A stretch of 8,385 bases of DNA, taken from positions 1 through 8,385 of the forward strand of contig JAFABO010000153.1 in NCBI GenBank assembly GCA_023426005.1. Reading direction: 5' to 3'. A model generated the notes under the pieces. It saw nothing but the letters and a program-made list of their open reading frames with translations. It ran no database searches and was not told the DNA's origin. This DNA is from Bacillota bacterium (GTDB lineage Bacteria > Bacillota > Clostridia > Acetivibrionales > DSM-1351). Position numbers and translations under genes: made by a program. This document shows, in pieces, positions 1 through 6,256 of this stretch (position 1 is its first letter; every line of letters begins with the position of its first letter).

Positions 1-2
1 AT

Positions 3-173
3 GAATACAGGGATGCCTTGAACAGGATGAATGCAAATAACAACATGTACCGTGGAAATGCAAACAACAGGGGATACGGAGCAGGTCCCAGCTTCTGCGA
101 TATGTGTATGTGCGCATGGTGCTCGGACTCCATGTGTGAATGCCTGGGCGGCGATTTGATCGGATGCTGCTAG
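3..173 (+). CDS. C-terminal end of a probable J-domain/TPR protein with Cys-rich tail (partial)
   Basis: The frame is open from the left edge of the window to a TAG at 171-173, giving 56 visible residues, so the start and most of the protein lie outside. It begins EYRDALNRMN, which resembles the last helix of a TPR repeat. An Asn/Gly-rich linker of about 20 residues follows, then a tail with eight cysteines (spacing C-x2-C-x-C-x2-C-x4-C-x-C-x7-CC) ending GGDLIGCC. From memory, this combination ends clostridial proteins that carry an N-terminal DnaJ domain followed by TPR-like helices; the J domain itself is not visible here. The cysteines suggest metal binding or a redox-sensitive tail, but this is inference. 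The next gene starts 41 bases downstream, so the two are probably co-transcribed. The reading frame is well supported; the family name is moderately so. Confidence 0.72.
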   Translation, partial: EYRDALNRMNANNNMYRGNANNRGYGAGPSFCDMCMCAWCSDSMCECLGGDLIGCC

Positions 174-214
174 GGAGGTATGGCTTGAAAGACTTTAGTC
201 ATGGAGGTTAAAAA

Positions 215-730
215 ATGAACAGTGGCTCGAAGGTCAAAAGAATCACGTTAAGCGGGATACTGCTCGCATTTACCGTTATCAGTGTCTTTTTGGCTGCAAC
301 CCTTCCCACCAGTAAACTATCCTTATATGCTTTAAGTTCATTGTTTATGGCTGTAATAATAATCGAATTCGGAACAAAGGCGGGCTGGGCATTTTATCTG
401 GCTTCGGCATTATTATCTTTATTACTTGTTCCACGGCTTGAGGTGATCCCGTTTATTGTATTTTTTGGCGTGTACGGACTGATAAAGCTGTACATTGAAA
501 GGCTCCGCGGCAGGGTTATCGAATATATTTTAAAGCTGATATACTTTAATATTTGTCTTGTTCTGGGGCTTTTCTTTCTTAAAGAAATCATATTGGGCGG
601 TATAAACCTTATGGCTCCGGTTTATATAATTGCTGCCGTATTGGAGCTTGTATTTTTGCTATATGATTATATTTATACCCTGTTCATAAGATTTTATGGC
701 AGCCAGTTAAAGCAAAAACTTAAAATATAG
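215..730 (+). CDS. Six-helix integral membrane protein of unknown function
   Basis: This 171-residue protein is almost entirely hydrophobic. I see about six membrane segments, near residues 10-30, 36-52, 56-73, 76-92, 104-124 and 132-158. The N-terminus is basic (KVKR) and so is the C-terminus (KQKLK). The size and helix count are like ECF-transporter S components and other small six-helix clostridial membrane proteins, but I see no substrate-specific motif and do not assign a function. The start is supported by GGAGG at 203-207, seven bases before ATG. The gene follows the Cys-tailed probable J-domain protein by 41 bases with no terminator between them, and a hairpin terminator lies 76 bases after the stop. 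The two genes therefore probably form the end of one operon, which could mean the J-protein assists or partners with this membrane protein (inference). Confidence 0.85.
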   Translation: MNSGSKVKRITLSGILLAFTVISVFLAATLPTSKLSLYALSSLFMAVIIIEFGTKAGWAFYLASALLSLLLVPRLEVIPFIVFFGVYGLIKLYIERLRGRVIEYILKLIYFNICLVLGLFFLKEIILGGINLMAPVYIIAAVLELVFLLYDYIYTLFIRFYGSQLKQKLKI

Positions 731-805
731 CCAATTTATTATATTGACCCTTTAATTGCAGAGGTCATCGTTATAATATTATCTGAGAAATAATTTGAAA
801 ACAGG

Positions 806-846
806 CGCTGTGTATATTACAATATTTGTAAATACCCAGCGTTTTT
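806..846 (+). terminator. Intrinsic terminator after the membrane-protein operon
   Basis: The arms are CGCTG (806-810) and CAGCG (837-841). The helix extends inward as GTAT (812-815) with ATAC (832-835) after one mismatch, and TTAC (817-820) with GTAA (828-831) after a one-base bulge, leaving a seven-base loop. A run of five Ts (842-846) follows directly. It lies 76 bases after the stop of the six-helix protein and 54 bases before the next start codon, so it most likely ends the upstream operon. Confidence 0.7.
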
Positions 847-855
847 ACGTATAAG
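826..855 (+). promoter_or_regulatory. Weak candidate promoter for the small membrane protein
   Basis: TTGTAA (826-831), 18 bases, then TATAAG (850-855) is the best-spaced sigma-A-like pair ahead of the gene at 901. It overlaps the 3' half of the terminator hairpin. Both hexamers deviate from consensus and the region is AT-rich, so a chance match is quite possible. Confidence 0.3.
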
Positions 856-900
856 ATTTATAAAAAATGAGATAAACAAGTATTCTTGGTAGGAGGAACC

Positions 901-1191
901 ATGACTTCAGCCCTTTCTTATTCAATTGCAGTTTTCTTTATTATTCTGATTGCAGGCTGTGCGGTAAATCTGCTTGTACAGCACTATATATTCCAGCTGC
1001 TTGGCATAGCTTTCTTTTTTACATATATAATCATAAATTCCGCAGTCTATGTGGAGAATACCTTTGATGTAACCTTCATCGAATTATTCTATAGATCTCT
1101 GCCTTCGCTCTTTGGCATTTCAGCCTGTCTTATAAGTATGACACTTGGCTTTTGGATATTTCCCTCAATCAGAAATAAAGTCAGGGATTAG
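901..1191 (+). CDS. Small three-helix membrane protein of unknown function
   Basis: The protein has 96 residues from ATG 901. Hydrophobic segments near residues 7-27, 32-50 and 68-88 predict three membrane passes, with a short basic C-terminus (RNKVRD). I do not recognise the family. The frame is open further upstream to a TTG at 886, but the strong AGGAGG (891-896) would then lie inside the coding region. ATG 901, four bases after that site, is the better start although the spacing is short. Ile-Ala-Gly-Cys at residues 17-20 looks like a lipobox, but the N-terminus has no positive charge, so a lipoprotein is unlikely. The gene sits alone between a terminator and the promoter of the next operon. 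Strong ribosome binding site, coherent hydrophobicity and position support a real gene. Confidence 0.7.
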   Translation: MTSALSYSIAVFFIILIAGCAVNLLVQHYIFQLLGIAFFFTYIIINSAVYVENTFDVTFIELFYRSLPSLFGISACLISMTLGFWIFPSIRNKVRD

Positions 1192-1225
1192 TCCCACTCA
1201 GCAGGAATTTTAAAATAATTAGTAT

Positions 1226-1255
1226 TTGCCGCAGCCGCAGGGCTTGTGCTATAAT
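1226..1255 (+). promoter_or_regulatory. Sigma-A-type extended -10 promoter for the regulator operon
   Basis: TTGCCG (1226-1231) is the -35, followed by an 18-base spacer and a perfect TATAAT -10 (1250-1255). A TG at 1247-1248 gives an extended -10 element. Transcription would start near 1262, giving a leader of about 100 bases before ATG 1364. The spacer contains the hexamer CCGCAG twice in tandem (1229-1240), overlapping the end of the -35. Confidence 0.75.
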
Positions 1256-1293
1256 TAAAATGTTTGCTTAATGGAATAATTATGAAGTTTTTC

Positions 1294-1332
1294 CGGGCAC
1301 ATGAGATTGGCACATGCCTGTTTTTTGTTTTT
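1294..1332 (+). terminator. Leader hairpin with T-run: possible attenuator
   Basis: CGGGCA (1294-1299) pairs with TGCCTG (1315-1320), including one G-U pair, around a 15-base loop. T6-G-T5 (1321-1332) follows immediately. This has the form of an intrinsic terminator. It lies about 35-70 bases downstream of the predicted start site of the promoter at 1226-1255 and about 30 bases before the regulator's start codon, so it could attenuate the operon from its own leader. Alternatively it ends readthrough from the small membrane-protein gene. The stem is short and the loop large. Confidence 0.5.
1296..1316 (+). repeat. Direct repeat GGCACATG x2 in the regulator leader
   Basis: GGCACATG occurs at 1296-1303 and 1309-1316, a 13-base period. 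The copies sit inside the leader hairpin and downstream of the promoter of an XRE-type regulator gene. They might be an operator for the encoded regulator or simply part of the hairpin. Confidence 0.55.
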
Positions 1333-1363
1333 AAAAATAACTTAAATTGAAATGGAGACTGTC

Positions 1364-1912
1364 ATGAATGAAAAAGTTAAGGATATCGCATTCAGAATCA
1401 AGGGCCTGAGATTGTTGGCGGGCTATACCGAAGAGGAAGTTTCAAAGGCCGTTGGACTTAAAACAGATGAATACTCCCGGTATGAGAATGCCCAGGATGA
1501 TATCCCCGTCAGCATTTTGTACGAGCTGGCCGACTATTACAATGTAAATATGACCGAAATATTGACCGGAACTTCACCAAAGCTTCATGACATTTGTTTT
1601 GTTAAAAACGGGGAAGGCTTGAAGGTTGAAAGATATGATCAATACAGCTTTGAAAGCCTGGCATATAAATATTCCGGCAGAAAGATCGAGCCCATGTTTG
1701 TTGTGCTGGATCCGGACAACAGTCCTGATATGGTGTCACATAAGGGACAGGAGTTTAATTACTGTCTTGAAGGCAGAATGCGGGTTATTGTGGGAAAAGA
1801 AGTCTTCGATATGGAGCCCGGTGATTCATTGTACTACAATTCGACCATTCCACATAAAATGGTCGCACTGGATGGAAAAGAAGCAAAATTTCTGACAATA
1901 ATCCTTCTATAA
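1364..1912 (+). CDS. XRE-family transcriptional regulator with C-terminal cupin sensor domain
   Basis: This 182-residue cytoplasmic protein has two domains. Residues about 8-66 form an XRE/HTH_3 DNA-binding domain (recognition region around 24-43, then a typical ELADYYNVNMTEIL end). Residues about 108-180 form a small-molecule-binding cupin barrel with His126, Glu130, PGD at 152-154 and His164, placed as in the two cupin motifs that bind a metal or ligand. ATG 1364 is preferred because GGAG (1354-1357) lies six bases upstream; an in-frame ATG at 1352 overlaps that site and has no site of its own. Only 19 bases separate it from the acyl-CoA synthetase gene, so it probably regulates this operon in response to a carboxylic acid, acyl-CoA or related ligand. 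That target and ligand are inference. The family assignment is secure. Confidence 0.93.
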   Translation: MNEKVKDIAFRIKGLRLLAGYTEEEVSKAVGLKTDEYSRYENAQDDIPVSILYELADYYNVNMTEILTGTSPKLHDICFVKNGEGLKVERYDQYSFESLAYKYSGRKIEPMFVVLDPDNSPDMVSHKGQEFNYCLEGRMRVIVGKEVFDMEPGDSLYYNSTIPHKMVALDGKEAKFLTIILL

Positions 1913-1931
1913 AAATTACCGGAGGTTAGCT

Positions 1932-3611
1932 ATGAGTCTGGATATTAGATACCTTGAGAGGGCTGAATTCAGTTCCTATGAAGATTTTTGCAATAATTTC
2001 AAATTAAAAGTACCTGACAATTTTAATTTTGCTTATGACATAATAGATGAATATGCTGTTTCCGAGCCTGACAGGCCGGCGCTTGTCTGGTGTGACGACC
2101 AGGGCGGTGAAAAATATTTTACCTTCGGAGATTTGAAATACTGGTCGGATAAAACAGCCAATTTTCTTAAAGCAAAGGGAATCTGCAAGGGCGACAAGAT
2201 TATGTTCATATTGAGAAGAAGATATGAATTCTATTTCTTTGCTTTTGCTGCAATGAAGATCGGAGCAATTTTCATCCCTTCAACAAACCAGCTTATGAAA
2301 AAGGATATAGTGTACAGAAATAATGCGGCCGGAGTAAAGGCCATAGTGGCCTTCAACGACAGAGAAATAGCTGAACATGTTGAAAGTGCCGCCATGGAAT
2401 CGCCAACTGTAAAAACATATATTATGGTTGGGGGAAAGAGCGGGAACTGGCTGGATTATGACAGTGAAATCAAGGATGCCCCGGAAACCTGGGCAAGGCC
2501 TGGAGGTGCATATAATACCCGCAACGGGGATATGATGATTATATATTTCACCTCTGGCACCACCAGTATGCCTAAAATGGCAGTACATGACTTTACATAT
2601 CCTTTGGGACATATTGTTACCGCAAGGTATTGGCAGAGGGTTCAGGATAGGGGACTGCACCTGACTGTTGCTGATTCGGGCTGGGCGAAGTTTGCCTGGG
2701 GTAAGCTCTTCGGACAGTGGATCTGCGGAGCAGTCCAGTTTCTGTATGATATGGACAGGTTTGATCCCTGCAAACTTCTGGAAGGGATTGGGAAGTATCA
2801 AATAAGGACTTTTTGTGCTCCGCCTACCATATACAGATTTATGCTGCAAAACGATATATCAAAATATAATTTATCTTCACTGGTTCACTGTTCTACGGCA
2901 GGGGAACCGCTTAATCCGGAGATTTTCAACAGATTCAAGAAAATTACCGGCCTTGAAATACTCAACGGTTTCGGACAGACTGAAACCACTGTCATTGTGG
3001 CCAATTATGAGTGGTTGAAGGTGGATCCCGGTGCCATGGGAATGCCGAATCCTGCATATAATATTGATGTTGTCGATGAAAACAACAATCCCTGTCCGGC
3101 CGGTGAAGAGGGTGAACTGGTTATAAGAGGAGTTGATTCGGCCAAGCCTGCCGGCCTCTTCTGCGGTTACTACAGAGACCCCGAAGCAACTGCGAAAGTG
3201 TGGTACGATGATATCTATCACACAGGTGATGTGGCTTACAGGGATGAGCACGGCTTTTTGTGGTTTGTGGGCAGGAATGACGATGTTATAAAGGCCTCGG
3301 GATACAGAATAAGTCCTTTTGAAGTGGAGAGCGCATTAATAGAGCATCCTGCCGTTGTGGAGTGTGCGGTAACAGGTGCTCCCGATGCTGTAAGAGGAAC
3401 GGTTGTAAAAGCCACCGTTATACTTGCAAAGGGTTATGAGCCTACCGACCAACTGAAAAAGGAAATTCAAAACTATGTAAAGAACAATACTGCGCCTTAT
3501 AAATACCCAAGAATAATTGAGTTTGTGGATGAATTGCCGAAAACAATTAGTGGAAAGATAAAAAGGGCACAGCTCAGACACGATGATCACAGGAAATTCG
3601 AGTCTACATAA
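1932..3611 (+). CDS. AMP-forming acyl-CoA synthetase, medium-chain (MACS/ACSM-like) type
   Basis: This 559-residue cytoplasmic enzyme of the ANL superfamily would activate a carboxylic acid with ATP to an acyl-adenylate, then transfer it to CoA. Visible motifs are the P-loop YFTSGTTSMPK (residues 205-215), NGFGQTETT (345-353), YHTGD with ATP-ribose-binding Asp433, Arg448 in GRNDD, the hinge/CoA region KASGYRISPFEVE from 454, and the C-terminal catalytic Lys542 in PKTISGK. The PKMA after the P-loop, the GQTET context and the C-terminal APYKYPR-IEFV stretch resemble medium-chain acyl-CoA synthetases more than acetate enzymes. The exact substrate cannot be read from sequence; short/branched-chain or aromatic acids are also possible. 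P-loop residue 212 is Ser where Gly is commoner, a tolerated change. GGAGG (1921-1925) lies six bases before ATG. It is the second gene of the operon led by the cupin regulator. Confidence 0.92.
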   Translation: MSLDIRYLERAEFSSYEDFCNNFKLKVPDNFNFAYDIIDEYAVSEPDRPALVWCDDQGGEKYFTFGDLKYWSDKTANFLKAKGICKGDKIMFILRRRYEFYFFAFAAMKIGAIFIPSTNQLMKKDIVYRNNAAGVKAIVAFNDREIAEHVESAAMESPTVKTYIMVGGKSGNWLDYDSEIKDAPETWARPGGAYNTRNGDMMIIYFTSGTTSMPKMAVHDFTYPLGHIVTARYWQRVQDRGLHLTVADSGWAKFAWGKLFGQWICGAVQFLYDMDRFDPCKLLEGIGKYQIRTFCAPPTIYRFMLQNDISKYNLSSLVHCSTAGEPLNPEIFNRFKKITGLEILNGFGQTETTVIVANYEWLKVDPGAMGMPNPAYNIDVVDENNNPCPAGEEGELVIRGVDSAKPAGLFCGYYRDPEATAKVWYDDIYHTGDVAYRDEHGFLWFVGRNDDVIKASGYRISPFEVESALIEHPAVVECAVTGAPDAVRGTVVKATVILAKGYEPTDQLKKEIQNYVKNNTAPYKYPRIIEFVDELPKTISGKIKRAQLRHDDHRKFEST

Positions 3612-3627
3612 GAAAAATAGGGTCCGG

Positions 3628-3643
3628 TTTCCTGTACAGGAAA
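3628..3643. repeat. Perfect 16-base palindrome in front of mutS2
   Basis: TTTCCTGTACAGGAAA is fully self-complementary. It lies in the 46-base gap between the synthetase stop and the mutS2 start. As DNA it could be a dimer-binding site. As RNA it folds into a six-pair stem with a GUAC loop whose 3' arm covers part of the purine-rich stretch upstream of mutS2. Confidence 0.75.
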
Positions 3644-3657
3644 GGTAAGAGTTAACT
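3642..3657 (+). promoter_or_regulatory. Weak or unusual mutS2 ribosome binding site
   Basis: Unlike its neighbours, mutS2 has no GGAGG at standard distance. The candidates are AAGG (3642-3645), 12 bases before ATG and partly inside the palindrome arm, and AAGAG (3647-3651), six bases before ATG. Translation may therefore be inefficient or depend on the hairpin. The start itself is secure because the MNEKTLRVLEYEKI beginning is typical of the family. Confidence 0.45.
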
Positions 3658-6036
3658 ATGAATGAAAAAACACTGCGAGTACTGGAATATGAAAAAATTA
3701 TATATAAATTAAAGGACCTGACTGCTTCGGAATTGGGAAGGGAGCTTGTTGAAGAGCTTGTACCCCAGACCGATTTCAACACTGTAGAAAAAATGCTGGC
3801 TGAAACCAATGACGGCGTCGGCTGTATTGTAAGGCGCGGCTCACCGCCCCTGGGAGGGATACATGACATCAGAGCAAGCCTGAAGAGACTTGATTTGGGG
3901 GGCATACTAAATCCGGGGGAGTTGCTGAAAATCGGAGGAGTACTCCGGGCCGCGAGAAGGCTTAAGGGCTATGTGAATGACAAGCTTGATGAAAGCAGGG
4001 AAAGTATTGTCAATGAGTTGATTTCCTGTCTTGAATCAAATCAAAGGCTGGAACAGAAAATAGATATATGTATTATCAGTGAAGAAGAAATCGCGGATAA
4101 TGCAAGTCACGCACTCAATACCATCAGGCGGCAGATAAAGGAGCAGCAGGCTTCCATAAAGAACAGGCTCAATGATTTGATCCGTTTGTCAAAATACCAG
4201 AAATATATACAGGAATCTGTTGTTACAATGAGAGGGGACAGATATGTCATTCCCGTCAAGCAGGAGCACAAGAACGATATTCCGGGTCTGGTGCACGACT
4301 CTTCCTCAAGCGGAGCCACCCTGTTTATTGAGCCAATGGGTGTGGTGGAGGCCAATAACGCCATCAAACAGTTAAAAATAAAGGAAATGGCCGAGATCGA
4401 GAGAATCCTTGCGGAATTATCCCAGGATGCCTCATTGATATTACCGCAGCTGAACGCCAATATGAGCATTATGGCCAGGCTTGATTTTATTTTTGCCAAA
4501 GCAAAGCTTGCGACTGATCAGGACTGCATTTGTCCTAGAATAAACCAGTCAGGAAAAATTATTATCAAAAAGGGAAGACATCCCCTGCTCGATCCCAAAA
4601 CGGTAGTTCCAATAGACTTCTGGATTGGGGATAAATTCAGCTCGCTTATTGTAACAGGCCCTAACACCGGCGGTAAGACCGTATCCCTTAAAACTGTGGG
4701 ATTATTTACACTGATGATGCAAAGCGGTTTGCTGGTGCCTGCCAATGAGGGAACAGAAATGAGTGTATTTGAAAGGGTTTACGCCGATATCGGAGATGAG
4801 CAGAGTATTGAGCAGAGTCTGAGTACCTTTTCCTCCCATATGAAAAATATCGTTGATATTCTCAAGAATGTCAACGGCAGGTCGCTGGTAATGTTTGACG
4901 AGCTTGGGGCAGGAACCGATCCCACCGAAGGAGCCGCGCTTGCAATGTCAATCCTGGAGTGCCTCCATCAAATGGGAGCTACTACACTTGCTACAACACA
5001 CTACGCCGAATTGAAGGTCTATGCCATTTCAACGGCCGGTGTTGAAAATGCCTCCTGCGAATTTGATGTTGAAACCTTGAGACCGACCTATAAGCTGCTG
5101 ATTGGAGTACCAGGCAAAAGCAATGCTTTTGCCATATCAAAAAGGCTGGGGCTGACCGATGATATCATTGAGAGGTCAAAGGAATTCCTTTCGCAGGAGG
5201 ATATCCACTTTGAAGATATCCTTTTAAGCATCGAAAAGAACCGCAGTGAAGCCGAAAGGGAAAAAATGAGGGCTGAGAGCTACAGGCTTGAAGCCGAAAG
5301 GCTCAAGAAGGATCTGGAGGAGCAGAAAAGCAAGCTGGCGGCGCAGAAGGAGAGTGAGCTCCGCAAGGCAAAGGAAGAGGCCAGGCGTATTCTTATGGAC
5401 TCAAAACGGCAGGCCGAGGAGCTTGTATCCGAAATGAAGAGGCTGGCCAGGGAACAGGAGGAGGCCGAGGTCAGAAGGCAAACCGAAGAGCTTCGTCAAA
5501 AGCTGAACAAGAGCATCAGCAGTCTGGATGATTCCCTTGTAGAATCTATAATGCCCAAAAAGGGTCTGGTCAAGCCTCCCAAAAACCTAAAGCCTGGAGA
5601 TTCGGTGCTCATAGTTAATTTAAACCAGAGGGGAACGGTGATCTCAACACCCGACAAGAACGGAGAGTGTCAGGTGCAGGCCGGGATAATAAAGCTGAAT
5701 GTCCATATATCCAACCTGAAGCTGGTGGATGAGCAGAAACAGCAGCTCCAAAGAACAGGTATGGGCAGGATCGGTGTTTCAAAGTCCCGGAATATGTCCT
5801 CCGAAATCGATTTGCGCGGAATGCTGCTGGATGAGGCTATAGACGCGGTAGACAAATATCTTGATGATGCGAGCATAGCAGGCCTGGGAGAAGTCACACT
5901 GATTCACGGCAAGGGTACCGGAGCATTGAGGGCCGGGCTGCAGCAGCATTTGAAGCATAATCCGCATATAAAAAGCTTCAGATTGGGAAAGCTGGGTGAA
6001 GGAGAAAGCGGTGTTACCGTTGTCGAAATAAAGTAA
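3658..6036 (+). CDS. mutS2: MutS2 ATPase/Smr-domain protein (ribosome collision rescue, anti-recombination)
   Basis: This 792-residue protein has the full MutS2 architecture. The MutS-like core/lever region spans about 1-320. The ABC-type ATPase has Walker A GPNTGGKT (334-341) and Walker B LVMFDE (410-415, Asp414/Glu415), followed by GAGTDPTEG. A long charged coiled coil spans about 522-622, a KOW-like segment 644-690, and a C-terminal Smr domain 717-792 has IDLRG (717-721) and HGKGTG (750-755). Length is normal and no key residue is missing. In Bacillus subtilis the homologue acts on collided ribosomes; in Helicobacter pylori it suppresses recombination. It lacks the mismatch-recognition domain of MutS1, so it is not expected to do mismatch repair. 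It lies 46 bases after the synthetase gene with no clear terminator between, so readthrough from that operon is likely. Its ribosome binding site is weak. Confidence 0.97.
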   Translation: MNEKTLRVLEYEKIIYKLKDLTASELGRELVEELVPQTDFNTVEKMLAETNDGVGCIVRRGSPPLGGIHDIRASLKRLDLGGILNPGELLKIGGVLRAARRLKGYVNDKLDESRESIVNELISCLESNQRLEQKIDICIISEEEIADNASHALNTIRRQIKEQQASIKNRLNDLIRLSKYQKYIQESVVTMRGDRYVIPVKQEHKNDIPGLVHDSSSSGATLFIEPMGVVEANNAIKQLKIKEMAEIERILAELSQDASLILPQLNANMSIMARLDFIFAKAKLATDQDCICPRINQSGKIIIKKGRHPLLDPKTVVPIDFWIGDKFSSLIVTGPNTGGKTVSLKTVGLFTLMMQSGLLVPANEGTEMSVFERVYADIGDEQSIEQSLSTFSSHMKNIVDILKNVNGRSLVMFDELGAGTDPTEGAALAMSILECLHQMGATTLATTHYAELKVYAISTAGVENASCEFDVETLRPTYKLLIGVPGKSNAFAISKRLGLTDDIIERSKEFLSQEDIHFEDILLSIEKNRSEAEREKMRAESYRLEAERLKKDLEEQKSKLAAQKESELRKAKEEARRILMDSKRQAEELVSEMKRLAREQEEAEVRRQTEELRQKLNKSISSLDDSLVESIMPKKGLVKPPKNLKPGDSVLIVNLNQRGTVISTPDKNGECQVQAGIIKLNVHISNLKLVDEQKQQLQRTGMGRIGVSKSRNMSSEIDLRGMLLDEAIDAVDKYLDDASIAGLGEVTLIHGKGTGALRAGLQQHLKHNPHIKSFRLGKLGEGESGVTVVEIK

Positions 6037-6062
6037 CGGATATAATTATGCTTAATAAAAGG

Positions 6063-6143
6063 CCCCTAAAAATTAGAAATTCCGTTAAATATGTACGGTT
6101 GACATTTTGAACTCATTAAATTAGAATTAGTAGGGGTTTTTTT
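6063..6143 (+). terminator. Possible long-loop terminator after mutS2
   Basis: CCCCTA (6063-6068) can pair with TAGGGG (6131-6136), directly followed by seven Ts (6137-6143). The 62-base loop contains a small CCGT/ACGG hairpin (6082-6085 with 6095-6098). The T-run placement is terminator-like, but such a long loop is unusual, and the 3' arm coincides with the predicted start point of the typA promoter. It is the only terminator-like candidate seen after mutS2. Confidence 0.35.
6099..6127 (+). promoter_or_regulatory. Near-consensus sigma-A promoter for typA
   Basis: A perfect TTGACA -35 (6099-6104), an optimal 17-base spacer and TAGAAT (6122-6127, one mismatch to TATAAT) make this the strongest promoter in the window. 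Transcription would begin near 6134, giving a leader of about 120 bases before the GTG start of typA. Confidence 0.82.
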
Positions 6144-6163
6144 GTGATGAAATTATACGGATA

Positions 6164-6188
6164 GATTGAACAATATGATTGAAACAAT
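6164..6188 (+). repeat. Imperfect tandem dyad repeats in the typA leader
   Basis: GATTGAACAAT (6164-6174) and GATTGAAACAAT (6177-6188) recur with a 13-base period. Each is itself a small dyad (ATTG, two or three As, CAAT). They lie between the typA promoter and start codon. A role as a protein- or RNA-level control site is possible, but the region is AT-rich and this could be chance. Confidence 0.4.
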
Positions 6189-6256
6189 TTTTGGTTACTT
6201 TCTATTTGGATATTTATATATTTAATCATTTTAAATGCTTATGAAGGAGAATTTTT

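Noticed and set aside
744..777. TTGACC and TATAAT as a promoter for the small membrane protein
   Set aside because: The spacer is 22 bases, too long for sigma-A, there is no extended -10, and the terminator at 806-846 would stop the transcript. TGACC/GGTCA (745-749/763-767) also form a small dyad, but nothing else supports a function.
886..900. TTG 886 as the start of the small membrane protein
   Set aside because: It would place the strong AGGAGG inside the coding sequence; ATG 901 fits better.
1352..1363. Upstream ATG 1352 as the start of the XRE-cupin regulator
   Set aside because: It overlaps the GGAG that serves ATG 1364 and has no ribosome binding site of its own.
1626..1895. Second-frame ORF inside the regulator gene
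   Set aside because: It is fully contained in the cupin-coding region, with no ribosome binding site and no recognisable domain.
2280..2849. Long antisense frame of 189 codons inside the acyl-CoA synthetase gene
   Set aside because: It lies wholly within a gene with all family motifs intact, and its translation shows no coherent domain. The antisense frames at 3336-3905, 4107-4499 and 7030-7560 are rejected for the same reason.
3658..6036. MutS2 as a mismatch-repair MutS
   Set aside because: It lacks the N-terminal mismatch-recognition domain and carries the Smr domain, so it belongs to the MutS2 family.
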